Source: Allokutzneria sp. NRRL B-24872 (GTDB taxonomy: Bacteria > Actinomycetota > Actinomycetes > Mycobacteriales > Pseudonocardiaceae). Taken from it: a stretch of DNA of 34,922 bases. The stretch spans positions 1-34,922 of the forward strand of contig NZ_MUMH01000108.1 in assembly GCF_002155965.1 (NCBI RefSeq), written 5' to 3'. The notes beneath the pieces were generated by a model, which was given only the letters and a program-made list of their open reading frames with translations, was not told the origin of the DNA and ran no database searches. Position numbers and translations under genes: made by a program. Of this stretch, positions 14,598-22,373 are shown one piece after another (the first letter of the stretch is position 1; the number at the start of each line of letters is the position of its first letter).

Positions 14598-16913
14598 ATG
14601 CGGGCATGGATACGCCGGTTCCTCCAGCGACCGGGAACCCTGGACCTCGCGCCCTACCGTCGGCTGCTCGGGCCGATCGGGGAGCGCGAGGACGCGGTGC
14701 GCGACCTCGACGACACCGAACTCACGGCGGCCGCCGCCGAGCTGCGCCGGGACGACGGGCGCGAGCTCGACCGCGCCGACGTCATCGAGCTGTGCGCGCT
14801 GGGCCGGGAGATCGCCGACCGCAGGCTCGGTGAACGGCTCTTCGACGTGCAGTTGCTCGGCGTCCAGGCGCTGCTGTCCGGGCGGATCGCCCAGATGGCC
14901 ACCGGTGAGGGCAAGACGCTGACCGCCGCCGTCGCCGCCGCGGGCTACGCGCTGCGCGGGAACCGGGTGCACGTGCTGACCGTGAACGACTACCTCGCCC
15001 GCCGCGACGCGGAGTGGATGGAGCCGATCTACACGCAGCTGGGCGTCACGGTCGGCTGGGTGAGCCAGAGCTCCACGCACGAGCAGCGCCACGAGGCCTA
15101 CTCCCGCGACGTCACCTACATCGCGGTCAACGAGGCCGGGTTCGACTACCTGCGCGACGGGCTGTGCGACTCCGAGGACGACCGCGTGCAGCCGGAGCCC
15201 AAGGTCGCCATCGTCGACGAGGCCGACTCGGTCATGGTCGACGAGGCGCGGGTGCCGCTCGTGCTCGCGGGCACCGTCGCCCCGGACGGCGCGGGTGACC
15301 CGAAGATCGTTCGCGTGGTCGGCGCGCTGCGCAAGGACCTGCACTACGAGACCGACTCCGACGACCGCAACGTCCACCTCACCGAGCTGGGCAGCCAGGT
15401 CGTGGAGAAGGGCCTCGGCATCGATCTCTACGACGCCGACAACTTCGCCACGCTCGCCGCCGTGAACATCTCGCTGCACGCGCACGCGTTGCTGCACAAG
15501 GACGTCGACTACATCGTCCGCGACGGCAAGGTCCAGCTGATCAGCGAGTCCCGGGGCCGCGTGCACCTGCGGCAGCGCTGGCCGGACGGGCTCCAGGCAG
15601 CGGTCGAGGCCAAGGAGACCGTCGCGGTCACCGAGAGCGGCGAGATCCTGGACAGCATCACCATGCAGGGCTTCCTCCGCCGCTACCCCGTGCTCGCGGG
15701 CATGACCGGCACCGCGGTGGCCGTCGGCGAACAGCTCCAGGAGTTCTACAAGCTGGAGATCGCCGCGATCCCGCCGAACGTGGAGTGCGTGCGCGAGGAC
15801 GAGAAGGACCGCCTGTACGCCACGGTGGAGCGCAAGGAGGACGCGCTCGTCGCCGAGATCGTCGAGCAGCACGCCAAGGGCCGCCCGGTCCTCGTCGGCA
15901 CGCTCGACGTCTCCGAGTCCGAGCGCCTGGCCAAGCGGCTGCTCGCGGCCGAGGTGCCGTGCGCGGTGCTCAACGCCAAGAACGACGCCGAGGAAGCCGC
16001 GATCATCGCCGAGGCGGGTAGCCACGGCACGGTGACGGTGTCCACCCAGATGGCCGGTCGTGGAACCGACATCCGCCTCGGTGGGCGCGACGCCGCCGAC
16101 CACGAGCGCGTCGCCGAACTCGGCGGGCTCTACGTGATCGGTTCGGGCCGCTACCCCAGCAGCCGCCTCGACGACCAGCTGCGCGGCCGCGCCGGGCGGC
16201 AGGGCGACCCCGGCGGCTCGGTGTTCTTCACCAGCCTCCAGGACGAGCTCGTCCAGCACTACGGCAAGGACGAGATCCCCGCGGTGGACGACACGGCCGA
16301 GGCGGTCGAGCACTCCGGCGCGCAGTTGGCCGTCGACCACGCCCAGCGCGTCGCCGAGGGCGTCGTCATGGAGATCCACCGCAACACCTGGCGCTACCAC
16401 CAGCTCATCGAGCACCAGCGCGCGCTGCTCAAGCAGTACCGCGAGAAGGTGCTCACCTCCGACATCGCCCTGGAGGGCTTGGAGGAGAGCGCGCCCGATC
16501 GCGTGAAGGAACTGCGCGAGACCGTGTCCGACGAGGTCCTTGCCCAGGTCGCGCGTCGCGTCGAGCTGCACCACCTCGACCAGCGGTGGGCCGAGCACCT
16601 GGCCTTCCTGACCGATCTGCGCGAGGGCATCCACCTGCACGCGCTGGCCCGGCAGAACCCGCTCGACGAGTTCCACCGCGCCGCCGTCCCCGCGTTCAAC
16701 CGCCTGCGCTCCGAGGTCCGCGAGCGCGCGGCGGAAACCCTGGAGAAGGCCGAGGTCACCGAGGAGAAGGGCGTCGACCTGGAGGCCGCCGGAGTGCGCA
16801 AGCCCAGCTCGACCTGGACCTACGTCGTGCACGACAACCCCTTCGGCTCCGAAGCGCAGCGCGCCATGGGCTCGGTCGTCGCCATGATCCGCGGCAAGAA
16901 ACGCCGCCGCTAG
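14598..16913 (+). CDS. secA2: Accessory Sec translocase ATPase SecA2
   Basis: The product is 771 aa, close to mycobacterial SecA2 and shorter than housekeeping SecA. Motifs include the Walker A region MATGEGKTLTAAVAA, TVNDYLARRDAEWM, Walker B VAIVDEADSVMVDEAR, GMTGTAVAVGEQL, VSTQMAGRGTDIRLGG and QLRGRAGRQGDPG. The C-terminus ends STWTYVVHDNPF and a basic tail, with no zinc-binding CxC domain, as in SecA2 proteins. SecA2 drives export of a small subset of proteins through the SecYEG channel. The ATG at 14598 follows the -10 by about 12 nt, so the leader is very short and no Shine-Dalgarno is visible. An ATG at 14586 is possible but less likely. It is unusual only in sharing its promoter region with an ArsR-like regulator. 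Confidence 0.93.
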   Translation: MRAWIRRFLQRPGTLDLAPYRRLLGPIGEREDAVRDLDDTELTAAAAELRRDDGRELDRADVIELCALGREIADRRLGERLFDVQLLGVQALLSGRIAQMATGEGKTLTAAVAAAGYALRGNRVHVLTVNDYLARRDAEWMEPIYTQLGVTVGWVSQSSTHEQRHEAYSRDVTYIAVNEAGFDYLRDGLCDSEDDRVQPEPKVAIVDEADSVMVDEARVPLVLAGTVAPDGAGDPKIVRVVGALRKDLHYETDSDDRNVHLTELGSQVVEKGLGIDLYDADNFATLAAVNISLHAHALLHKDVDYIVRDGKVQLISESRGRVHLRQRWPDGLQAAVEAKETVAVTESGEILDSITMQGFLRRYPVLAGMTGTAVAVGEQLQEFYKLEIAAIPPNVECVREDEKDRLYATVERKEDALVAEIVEQHAKGRPVLVGTLDVSESERLAKRLLAAEVPCAVLNAKNDAEEAAIIAEAGSHGTVTVSTQMAGRGTDIRLGGRDAADHERVAELGGLYVIGSGRYPSSRLDDQLRGRAGRQGDPGGSVFFTSLQDELVQHYGKDEIPAVDDTAEAVEHSGAQLAVDHAQRVAEGVVMEIHRNTWRYHQLIEHQRALLKQYREKVLTSDIALEGLEESAPDRVKELRETVSDEVLAQVARRVELHHLDQRWAEHLAFLTDLREGIHLHALARQNPLDEFHRAAVPAFNRLRSEVRERAAETLEKAEVTEEKGVDLEAAGVRKPSSTWTYVVHDNPFGSEAQRAMGSVVAMIRGKKRRR

Positions 16914-16925
16914 GCAGTCGCTTAA

Positions 16926-17006
16926 GTGCTGAATGAGTCATTGAGGTGGTTGAACGCCCTCAATGACTCGTTCAGCACGTTCAACCACATGAACGAGTCA
17001 TTGAGG
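16926..17006. repeat. Alternating palindromic repeat cluster / probable bidirectional terminator
   Basis: Three copies of a unit with core GAGTCATTGAGG are packed here. Copy A (16926-16946) is direct, copy B (16958-16978) is inverted and copy C (16990-17006) is direct. A and B form a 21-bp stem with one G-U pair and an 11-nt loop. B and C form a perfect 17-bp stem. The two folds exclude each other. A further pair, GGTTGAACG (16948-16956) and CGTTCAACC (16978-16986), lies in the spacers. The cluster sits between the convergent secA2 and Rieske genes, and copy C ends 3 nt before the Rieske stop codon. Confidence 0.75.
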
Positions 17007-17009
17007 TGG

Positions 17010-17444
17010 TCAGGCGAGGACCACCTGGTCCTTCTCGACCTTGACGGCGATGGTCTTGAGGCCGGTGGTGGCGGGGCCGCCGGTGCGGGCGCCGCTGGTG
17101 GAGTCGAAGGTGCTGCCGTGCGAGGGGCACTTGATGGTGCCGCCGACGGGGGCCTGGACGAGGGTGCCCTGGTGCGGGCAGGCGGGGTCGTAGGCCTTGA
17201 CCTCGGTCTGGCCGGTGCGCACGAGCAGCACCTTGCGCCCGCCCGCGTCGACGAGCTTGCCGCCGCCGACGGGCAGGTCGCTGAGCGCGGCCAGCGGCCC
17301 GGTCGGAGCGGCCGAGGGCTGCGCGGGCGACGAGGGCGCCGAGGACGACGGCTGGGGCGAGGACGGCTGGCCGCCGCACGCGGCGAGGACGCAGGGCAGG
17401 GCGAGGCCGGTCGCGGCGAGGACGTTGCGGCGCGTGGTGGGCAC
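17010..17444 (-). CDS. Rieske [2Fe-2S] protein, Tat/lipoprotein exported
   Basis: The product is about 144 aa. It begins VPTTRRNVLAATGLALPCVLAACGG: a twin-arginine motif, a hydrophobic stretch and a lipobox LAAC, so it is probably Tat-exported and lipid-anchored. A Ser/Pro/Ala-rich linker follows. The C-terminal Rieske domain has ACPHQGTL (Cys and His ligands) and KCPSHGSTFD (the second Cys and His), enough for a 2Fe-2S cluster. Stand-alone exported Rieske proteins of this kind are common in actinobacteria; their electron partner is unknown. GTG 17444 is chosen because GGAGGT lies just before it. An in-frame ATG at 17456 would put that Shine-Dalgarno inside the gene. It is divergent from the DUF4235 gene. 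Confidence 0.85.
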   Translation of the reverse strand: MPTTRRNVLAATGLALPCVLAACGGQPSSPQPSSSAPSSPAQPSAAPTGPLAALSDLPVGGGKLVDAGGRKVLLVRTGQTEVKAYDPACPHQGTLVQAPVGGTIKCPSHGSTFDSTSGARTGGPATTGLKTIAVKVEKDQVVLA

Positions 17445-17569
17445 GGGTACCTCCATCGGTTCGGGTAACCCTGCACTACGGACGGGCGCGCCGCTTGGTT
17501 CAGCCGAGCCCGTTCGGGTTATCACTGGGAGTGCCAGAAGCCGATCCGTCGAAAGTGGTGCAAACGGTC

Positions 17570-17830
17570 ATGAAGCTGCTGTTCACCCCGGCCAGGATGC
17601 TCGCGGGAATCCTCGGTGGCGTCGCCGCCAGCGCCGCGTCCGGCCAGATCTGGAAGCTGGTCTCCGGGAGCAAGGAGGCGCCCGACGCCACCGACCGCGA
17701 CCACGGCTGGGGCGAGATCATCGCCGCGGCTGCCCTCCAAGGGGCGGTGTTCGCGGTGGTCAAGGCCGCGATCGACCGGACGAGCGCGGTCGCCTACCAC
17801 CGTGCGACCGGGGAGTGGCCGGACAAGTGA
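17570..17830 (+). CDS. DUF4235 small membrane protein
   Basis: The product is 86 aa from ATG 17570. It matches the compact actinobacterial DUF4235 pattern: MKLLFTPARMLAGILGGVAA (first hydrophobic helix), then GQIWKLVSGSKEAPDATDRDHGWGEI, then a second hydrophobic helix AAAALQGAVFAVVKAAID and a short tail ending EWPDK. Function is unknown; the family is predicted membrane-associated. A GTG at 17531 is an alternative start adding 13 residues, but family members usually begin at the MKLL position. The downstream SDR gene starts 34 nt later on the same strand. Confidence 0.75.
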   Translation: MKLLFTPARMLAGILGGVAASAASGQIWKLVSGSKEAPDATDRDHGWGEIIAAAALQGAVFAVVKAAIDRTSAVAYHRATGEWPDK

Positions 17831-17864
17831 CGACGGGACCCGCGCGCTTCGGCATGCTTGGGGC

Positions 17865-18755
17865 ATGACGAAGACGCGCTGGACCGCTGAGCAGATCCCG
17901 GACCAGGAGGGCAGGACCTTCGTGGTGACGGGCGCGAACAGCGGCCTCGGCTTCGAGACCGCCCGCGCCCTCGCCGCGAAGGGCGCCCGCGTGGTGCTGA
18001 CCGCGCGCAACGCCGAGCGCGGCCGGGCGGCGCTGGCCAAGATCCGCGTGGAGTACCCGGGCGCGAGCCTGGAGCTGGCCTCGCTGGACCTCGCCGACCT
18101 CGATTCGGTGCGCGCGTTCGCGAACGGCTTCGACGAGCCGGTGGACGTGCTGGTCAACAACGCGGGCGTGATGATGCCGCCGCGCAAGCTGACCAAGCAG
18201 GGCTTCGAGTCGCAGTTCGCCACCAACCACCTCGGGCACTTCGCGCTGACCGGACTGCTGCTCGGGCAGATCCGCGAGCGCGTGGTCACGGTGACCTCCG
18301 GCCTGCACCGGCGCGGCGCCATCCAGTTCGACGACCTCGTCGGAGAGCGCGCCTACTCGCCGGTCGACGCCTACGCGCAGTCCAAGCTCGCGAACGTGCT
18401 CTTCGCGCTCGAACTCCACCGGCGCGCGGGCTCGTCGCTGGTGAGCACCTACGCGCACCCCGGCTACTCCGCGACGAACTTGCAGTCCAGCGGGCCGACT
18501 GGCGTGCTGAACCTGTTGCTGAAGCCCGCGAACATGTTGGTCGCGCAGAGCGCCGAGCAGGGCGCGCTGCCGCAGCTGTACGCGGCGACGGCGGCGGATG
18601 TGCGCGGTGGTGACTTCTTCGGGCCGGACGGGCTGGGGGAGATGCGGGGCTACCCGAAGCGCGTGCAGCCCGTGCACGCCGCCACCGACCCGGACACCGC
18701 CGCGCGCCTGTGGTCGGTGTCCGAGGAGCTGACCGGGGTGACGTACGCCTTCTAG
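17865..18755 (+). CDS. SDR family NAD(P)-dependent oxidoreductase (retinol dehydrogenase-like)
   Basis: The product is 296 aa. The Rossmann cofactor loop is TGANSGLG (22-29), followed by NNAG (98-101), catalytic Ser145 (TVTSG) and Tyr170/Lys174 (YAQSK). Sequence such as FATNHLGHFALTGLL is typical of the retinol-dehydrogenase/WW-oxidoreductase-like SDR group, which uses NADP(H) on alcohols, aldehydes or ketones. The substrate is not predictable. The start is ATG 17865; the upstream region is G-rich without a strong Shine-Dalgarno. The TAG stop interleaves with the stop of the convergent SDR in a CTAG. Confidence 0.88.
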   Translation: MTKTRWTAEQIPDQEGRTFVVTGANSGLGFETARALAAKGARVVLTARNAERGRAALAKIRVEYPGASLELASLDLADLDSVRAFANGFDEPVDVLVNNAGVMMPPRKLTKQGFESQFATNHLGHFALTGLLLGQIRERVVTVTSGLHRRGAIQFDDLVGERAYSPVDAYAQSKLANVLFALELHRRAGSSLVSTYAHPGYSATNLQSSGPTGVLNLLLKPANMLVAQSAEQGALPQLYAATAADVRGGDFFGPDGLGEMRGYPKRVQPVHAATDPDTAARLWSVSEELTGVTYAF

Positions 18756-19516
18756 TCCAGCTTCTTCTGGAGTTCGCGCATTCCGGCCAGCCAGTGGTCG
18801 GTGTCCGCGCCGCGATGGGCGTAGTACTTGGCGACGTCGCCATGCGGCAGGATCAGAAAACCGCCGTCCACCAAGGCATCCGCGGTGATTCGCGCGACCT
18901 CCTCGGCCTCGAGCGCGTTCGGCTTCAGCAGCAGTTCGCCCATCCGCCCGGTGTTCTCGATCATGTCTGTGCGAACCCCTTGCGGGCACAGGCACTGCAC
19001 TGTGACGCCGCGGTGCCCGTAGGTCGCCGACAACCACTCCGCGAAGCTGAACGCCGCGTGCTTGCTCACCGAGTACGGCGCCGCGCCCAACGACATCAAC
19101 ATCCCCGCCGCCGACACCGTGCTCAGGAAGTGCCCGCGCCCGCGCTCCAACCACGGCTGCACCAGCAGTCTCGCCGCGCGCACGTGCGACATCACGTTCA
19201 CCTGCCAGGCCCGCTCCCACTCGGCCTCAGACGCCTCCGGCCCGCCGAGCGGCGCGATCCCCGCGTTCGCGCAGTACAGGTCGATCTCGCCCAGCACCTC
19301 GCGCGCCCGCCCGATGAGTCCTTCGACGCCCTGCTCCGAGGCCGCGTCCCCGGGCACCGCCGTCCCGCCGACCTCCTCCGCCACCCGCCGCGCCGCGTCC
19401 CCGTCCAAGTCGTTCACCACGACACGGGCCCCGCGCCCCGCCAGTTCCCGCACCAGCGCCGCACCGATCCCGTTCCCGCCGCCGGTGACGACCACCCCGG
19501 CCCCGTCGAGCTGCAT
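18752..19516 (-). CDS. Classical SDR family oxidoreductase
   Basis: The product is 254 aa. It has TGGGNGIG (11-18) for NAD(P) binding, ANAG (83-86), Ser135 (STVS) and Tyr148-x-x-x-Lys152 (YSVSK), the complete classical SDR active site. Sequence NVMSHVRAARLL and CPQGVRTDM fit the family. The substrate is unknown. The ATG at 19516 has GGGAG about 8 nt upstream. It lies 83 nt downstream of the caspase-TPR gene on the same strand and may be read through from it. It is convergent with the other SDR, sharing four bases. Confidence 0.88.
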   Translation of the reverse strand: MQLDGAGVVVTGGGNGIGAALVRELAGRGARVVVNDLDGDAARRVAEEVGGTAVPGDAASEQGVEGLIGRAREVLGEIDLYCANAGIAPLGGPEASEAEWERAWQVNVMSHVRAARLLVQPWLERGRGHFLSTVSAAGMLMSLGAAPYSVSKHAAFSFAEWLSATYGHRGVTVQCLCPQGVRTDMIENTGRMGELLLKPNALEAEEVARITADALVDGGFLILPHGDVAKYYAHRGADTDHWLAGMRELQKKLD

Positions 19517-19599
19517 CTCAATTGCTCCCTACCTCGCAGTGGCATTGATGGCGGCCTCGACAGTGTTCCGCGTTTGCCCGCGCCAGGGAACTAGGTGAA

Positions 19600-21807
19600 C
19601 TACCGCTCCAGCTGTCGCAGCTGCTCGCGCGCTGTCTCGGTCTGCGCGGGCACGTCGAAGTCGAGCGCGCGTTGGAAAGCGGCGCGGGCGCCCTCGGTGT
19701 CGCCCTCGTTGAGGTGGACGAGGCCGAGGTTGTTGTGGGCCAGCGCGGCCTGCTCGGGGGAGTCGGTCTCGCTCGCGCGCCGGAAAGCGTCCTCGGCGCC
19801 GCGCATGTCGCCCTGGCTGAACAAGGCGGCGCCGAGGTTGTTGAGCGCCATGGGCACCACGGTCGTGTTGCCGGAGTCCACGGCCCGGCGGTAGCACGCG
19901 ATGGCGCCGGGGAGATCGCCCTGCTCGTTGAGCAGCGTGCCGAGGTTGTTCAGCGCCAACGGTGTCCAGTGCGGGTGCCGGGCGTCGATGACCCGCCGGA
20001 ATGCGGAGCGCGCCCCGCCGACGTCGCCGGTGCGGGCGAGCAGGCCCCCGAGGTTCAGGGCGGCCTGGGGTGCCATCTCGGCGTGGCCGGAGTCGATGGC
20101 GCGTTGGAGCGCGGACCGAGCGGCGAAGTTGTCGCCGTTGCGCATGAGGAGCAGGCCGAGGTTGTTCGCGGCCATCGGGGCGTAGGACACGTGCGCGGTC
20201 GCGATGGCCCTCCAGTAGGCGGCCTGCGCGCCGTCGATGTCGCCCTGCCGTTCGAGGAACGTGCCGAGCGCGCTCATCGCGTACGGCGCGGCGTCGGCGT
20301 GCCCGGAGTCGATGGCCCGCTGGATGAACCACCGCGCGCCGGTGGTGTCGTTGAGCCGCACGTCGAGGAGGGGGCCGAGCAACGCCATCGCCCACGGCGC
20401 GTGCTCGGGGTGGCCGGAGTCGATGGCGAGCTGGTAGGCGGTACGCGCGCCCTCGACGTCGTCCTGGTAGTCGAGCAGGGAGGCCAGGTTGATGGCGGCG
20501 ACGGGGGCGAACTCGGGGTGCTCGGAGTCGATCGCCGTTTGGAAGGCGGCGTGGGCTCCGACGACATCACCGTTGTGCCCCAACAGCATCCCCAGGTTGG
20601 CCGCGGCGTGCGGGCCGAACTCGGGGTGCCGCGCGTCGATGGCGATCTCGTAAGCCCGTTGCGCGCCGGGCACATCGCCCTCCGCGGCGAGAAGGACGCC
20701 GAGGTTGACTGCGGCGTGGGCGCTGGCGTCGGGGTGACCGGAGTCGATCGCGCGCCGGTACGCGGCCTTGGCGCCGATGGTGTTGCCCTGCTTGTCGAGC
20801 GCGTAGCCGAGGTGGCTGTAGGCCCACGGCGTCAGGTCGGGGTCGCGCAGGTCGATGACGCGCTGCATGGCCGAGCGCGAGCCGGACAGGTCCCCCTGCG
20901 TGAAACGGAGGTAGCCGAGTTCGTAGAGGGCGTCGGCGAGCACGTCGGAGCCGCCCACCTCGATGACGCGGAGGTACTCGGCGATGGCGCCGTCCACGTC
21001 GCCGGCCTCGCGCAGTCGCCGCGCCTCCTCCAGGAGGTCCACAGTGGACAGTGGTGGCAGCTCGACGACGGCGCCGGAGTGCGCGGGATTGCGGGTCAGC
21101 CCGAGCAGCGCGATCGTGTCGGTGCCGCTCTGCTGCGGTCGCGGCAGGTTCCGCGCGAGCATGGCGCGCAGCAGGGGGAGGTAGAGGTCGCCGACCGGGA
21201 GCAGCGGCCCCGCGCCCTCGACTCCCTTGCGCAGCAACGTGATCAGCTCGCCGGTGAAGGCGGTGTTGCGCGCGCCGGGCGGAGCCTGTGCGGCCTGGTT
21301 GGGCGGAGCGGAGGTGAGGATGTAGGAGCCCTTGACCTGCACCTGCCCGGTGACCAGCGACTGCGCGTCGGCCATGGCGCCGATCGCGCTGCCGGAGAAG
21401 CAGCAGTCGAGCACCACGATCCGCGACTTCGCGGGGCTGCTGGTCTGCACGCGCCGCAGCGCCGAGAACGGCAGCGCGGTGGACCAGACGTGGTCGGGAT
21501 CGGTGCTCGGCAGCGCGAGGTAGAGGTCGCCGTCCTCGTCCACGAGGCCGTGCCCGGCGTAGTAGAGCAGGAGCACGTCGCTGGTGGCCCTGGCGATCTG
21601 GGTGAGCTCGCGCGCGATGCCGAGGCCGGGGTCGAGGAAGGTGTGCACGCGCGCGGGGTCGAAGCCGCCGTGCTCGGGGTGGGTGAGCAGGGCCGCGAGG
21701 TCGGCGAGGTTGTTGGCGACGGCGTCGAGCGCGTGCAGGTCGGCGTGGTGGTGGGTGGCGGTGCCGATCAGCACGGCCGAGGAGGTCAGCCGGTCGGGGA
21801 GGCGCAC
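19600..21807 (-). CDS. Caspase-like (C14) peptidase fused to 13 TPR repeats
   Basis: The product is 735 aa. Residues 1-240 are a caspase/metacaspase domain. Catalytic His86 lies in LLYYAGHGLVDEDGDLYL and catalytic Cys136 in VVLDCCFSGSA, followed by the expected SYILTSAPPNQAA segment. Residues 258-725 hold 13 tandem TPR-like helical repeats, each 35-37 aa, with consensus AxxNLGxLLxxxGDxxGAxxAYxxAIDSGHPExAP. Caspase-like peptidases with repeat sensors are proposed effectors in bacterial conflict and programmed cell death. Start GTG 21807 is 7 nt after the EACC1 stop, so the two are one operon. No separate NTPase is encoded beside it. The target protein and activating signal are unknown. Confidence 0.92.
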   Translation of the reverse strand: MRLPDRLTSSAVLIGTATHHHADLHALDAVANNLADLAALLTHPEHGGFDPARVHTFLDPGLGIARELTQIARATSDVLLLYYAGHGLVDEDGDLYLALPSTDPDHVWSTALPFSALRRVQTSSPAKSRIVVLDCCFSGSAIGAMADAQSLVTGQVQVKGSYILTSAPPNQAAQAPPGARNTAFTGELITLLRKGVEGAGPLLPVGDLYLPLLRAMLARNLPRPQQSGTDTIALLGLTRNPAHSGAVVELPPLSTVDLLEEARRLREAGDVDGAIAEYLRVIEVGGSDVLADALYELGYLRFTQGDLSGSRSAMQRVIDLRDPDLTPWAYSHLGYALDKQGNTIGAKAAYRRAIDSGHPDASAHAAVNLGVLLAAEGDVPGAQRAYEIAIDARHPEFGPHAAANLGMLLGHNGDVVGAHAAFQTAIDSEHPEFAPVAAINLASLLDYQDDVEGARTAYQLAIDSGHPEHAPWAMALLGPLLDVRLNDTTGARWFIQRAIDSGHADAAPYAMSALGTFLERQGDIDGAQAAYWRAIATAHVSYAPMAANNLGLLLMRNGDNFAARSALQRAIDSGHAEMAPQAALNLGGLLARTGDVGGARSAFRRVIDARHPHWTPLALNNLGTLLNEQGDLPGAIACYRRAVDSGNTTVVPMALNNLGAALFSQGDMRGAEDAFRRASETDSPEQAALAHNNLGLVHLNEGDTEGARAAFQRALDFDVPAQTETAREQLRQLER
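19633..21036 (-). repeat. Tandem ~108-bp coding repeats (13 TPR units)
   Basis: Residues 258-725 of the caspase protein are 13 back-to-back units. Eleven are exactly 36 aa, one is 35 and one is 37 (the DVRLNDTTG unit). Phrases such as GHPE, AIDSG and NLGxLL recur at DNA level, with repeated 'gtggccggagtcgatggc'-like words every 108 bp. Such arrays can gain or lose units by recombination. Confidence 0.8.
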
Positions 21808-21814
21808 GGCGGCG

Positions 21815-22201
21815 CTACTCGGCGTCGGGGGCCCGCTCGGCGCTGCGGTCGGCCTGCTCGATGCTGCGGTAGGCCAGCCCCACCGCGCCCGACGCGGGCA
21901 GTCCGTTGATCTTCAGCGAGGTCTCGCCGTCCGGGGTGCGGATGGTGACCTCCACGTTGGCCCTGCGCTGCCGCAGCCAGGTCTTGACCGCGCTGCGGAG
22001 CACGGCCATGCCGTTGGCGGACACCAGCAGCAGGATCGTGTCGGCCAGCGCGCCCATCTCGCCCTCGGCGGGGACGGCGGGAGCCAGCCTCGGCGTCTCC
22101 AGGTCGTCCTCGCGCAGCAGCCAGCCCAGCAGCGAGCGCAGCTCCGCGGCGGCGTCGCCATCGTCGCCGCCGTCCGTGACGGTGATCTTGACCTGCTCCA
22201 C
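21815..22201 (-). CDS. EACC1-like effector-associated constant component
   Basis: The product is 128 aa. It opens with a beta strand (VKITVTDGG), then a helix (LRSLLGWLLRED). The signature stretch is AEGEMGALADTILLLVSANG, a hydrophobic helix, followed by a helix ending WLRQRR and a beta hairpin VEVTIRTPDGETSLKING. This order (PxxGEMGALAD, hydrophobic helix, WLRxRR, VTxRxxDG) matches the EACC1 family, the invariant partner in modular actinobacterial effector systems that include caspase-like peptidases. The assignment is from remembered family pattern, not a search. GTG 22201 has AGGGGG about 8 nt upstream. It is the first gene of the operon with the caspase-TPR gene 7 nt downstream. The mechanism of EACC1 is not established. 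Confidence 0.78.
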   Translation of the reverse strand: MEQVKITVTDGGDDGDAAAELRSLLGWLLREDDLETPRLAPAVPAEGEMGALADTILLLVSANGMAVLRSAVKTWLRQRRANVEVTIRTPDGETSLKINGLPASGAVGLAYRSIEQADRSAERAPDAE

Positions 22202-22265
22202 CGGGCACCCCCTGCCGAAGATCGTTGACGGGAACCAGGCACGCTACAGCGGCGAGGTCTCGGAA

Positions 22266-22291
22266 GAATCCGGGATTCAGGTGATCGCCTG
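22266..22291. promoter_or_regulatory. Two adjoining palindromes upstream of the EACC1-caspase operon
   Basis: GAATCCGGGATTC (22266-22278) is a perfect 13-bp palindrome around a central G. It abuts CAGGTGATCGCCTG (22278-22291), a 14-bp palindrome with 6 of 7 pairs. They lie 65-90 nt before the EACC1 GTG, in the divergent space shared with the LacI gene. An operator for the conflict operon is possible; no -35/-10 pair could be assigned with confidence. Confidence 0.35.
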
Positions 22292-22339
22292 AGCTTGACG
22301 GGCGCCCCGCCGTGGGGAATCCTCTCGTCCCATCCCCGC

Positions 22340-22353
22340 TGTAAAGGTTTCCA
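22340..22353. promoter_or_regulatory. LacI-family operator candidate O1
   Basis: TGTAAAGGTTTCCA closely matches the downstream site O2 (one base different) and the general LacI-family form with A/T-rich half sites around a central dyad. It lies 59 nt before the LacI-regulator GTG. Confidence 0.6.
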
Positions 22354-22373
22354 GCGCACCGCCCGACGCGGAC

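Noticed and set aside
14031-16832. 933-aa open frame antisense to secA2
   Set aside because: secA2 has all its motifs on the plus strand; the antisense frame has none.
14598-16913. Housekeeping SecA1
   Set aside because: It is too short, lacks the C-terminal zinc-binding tail and ends with a SecA2-type STWTY segment.
16926-17006. CRISPR-like array
   Set aside because: Units alternate in orientation, spacers are 11-15 nt and no cas genes are near.
19672-21909. 745-aa plus-strand frame opposite the caspase-TPR gene
   Set aside because: Its apparent repeats are reflections of the TPR array; the caspase dyad is on the minus strand.
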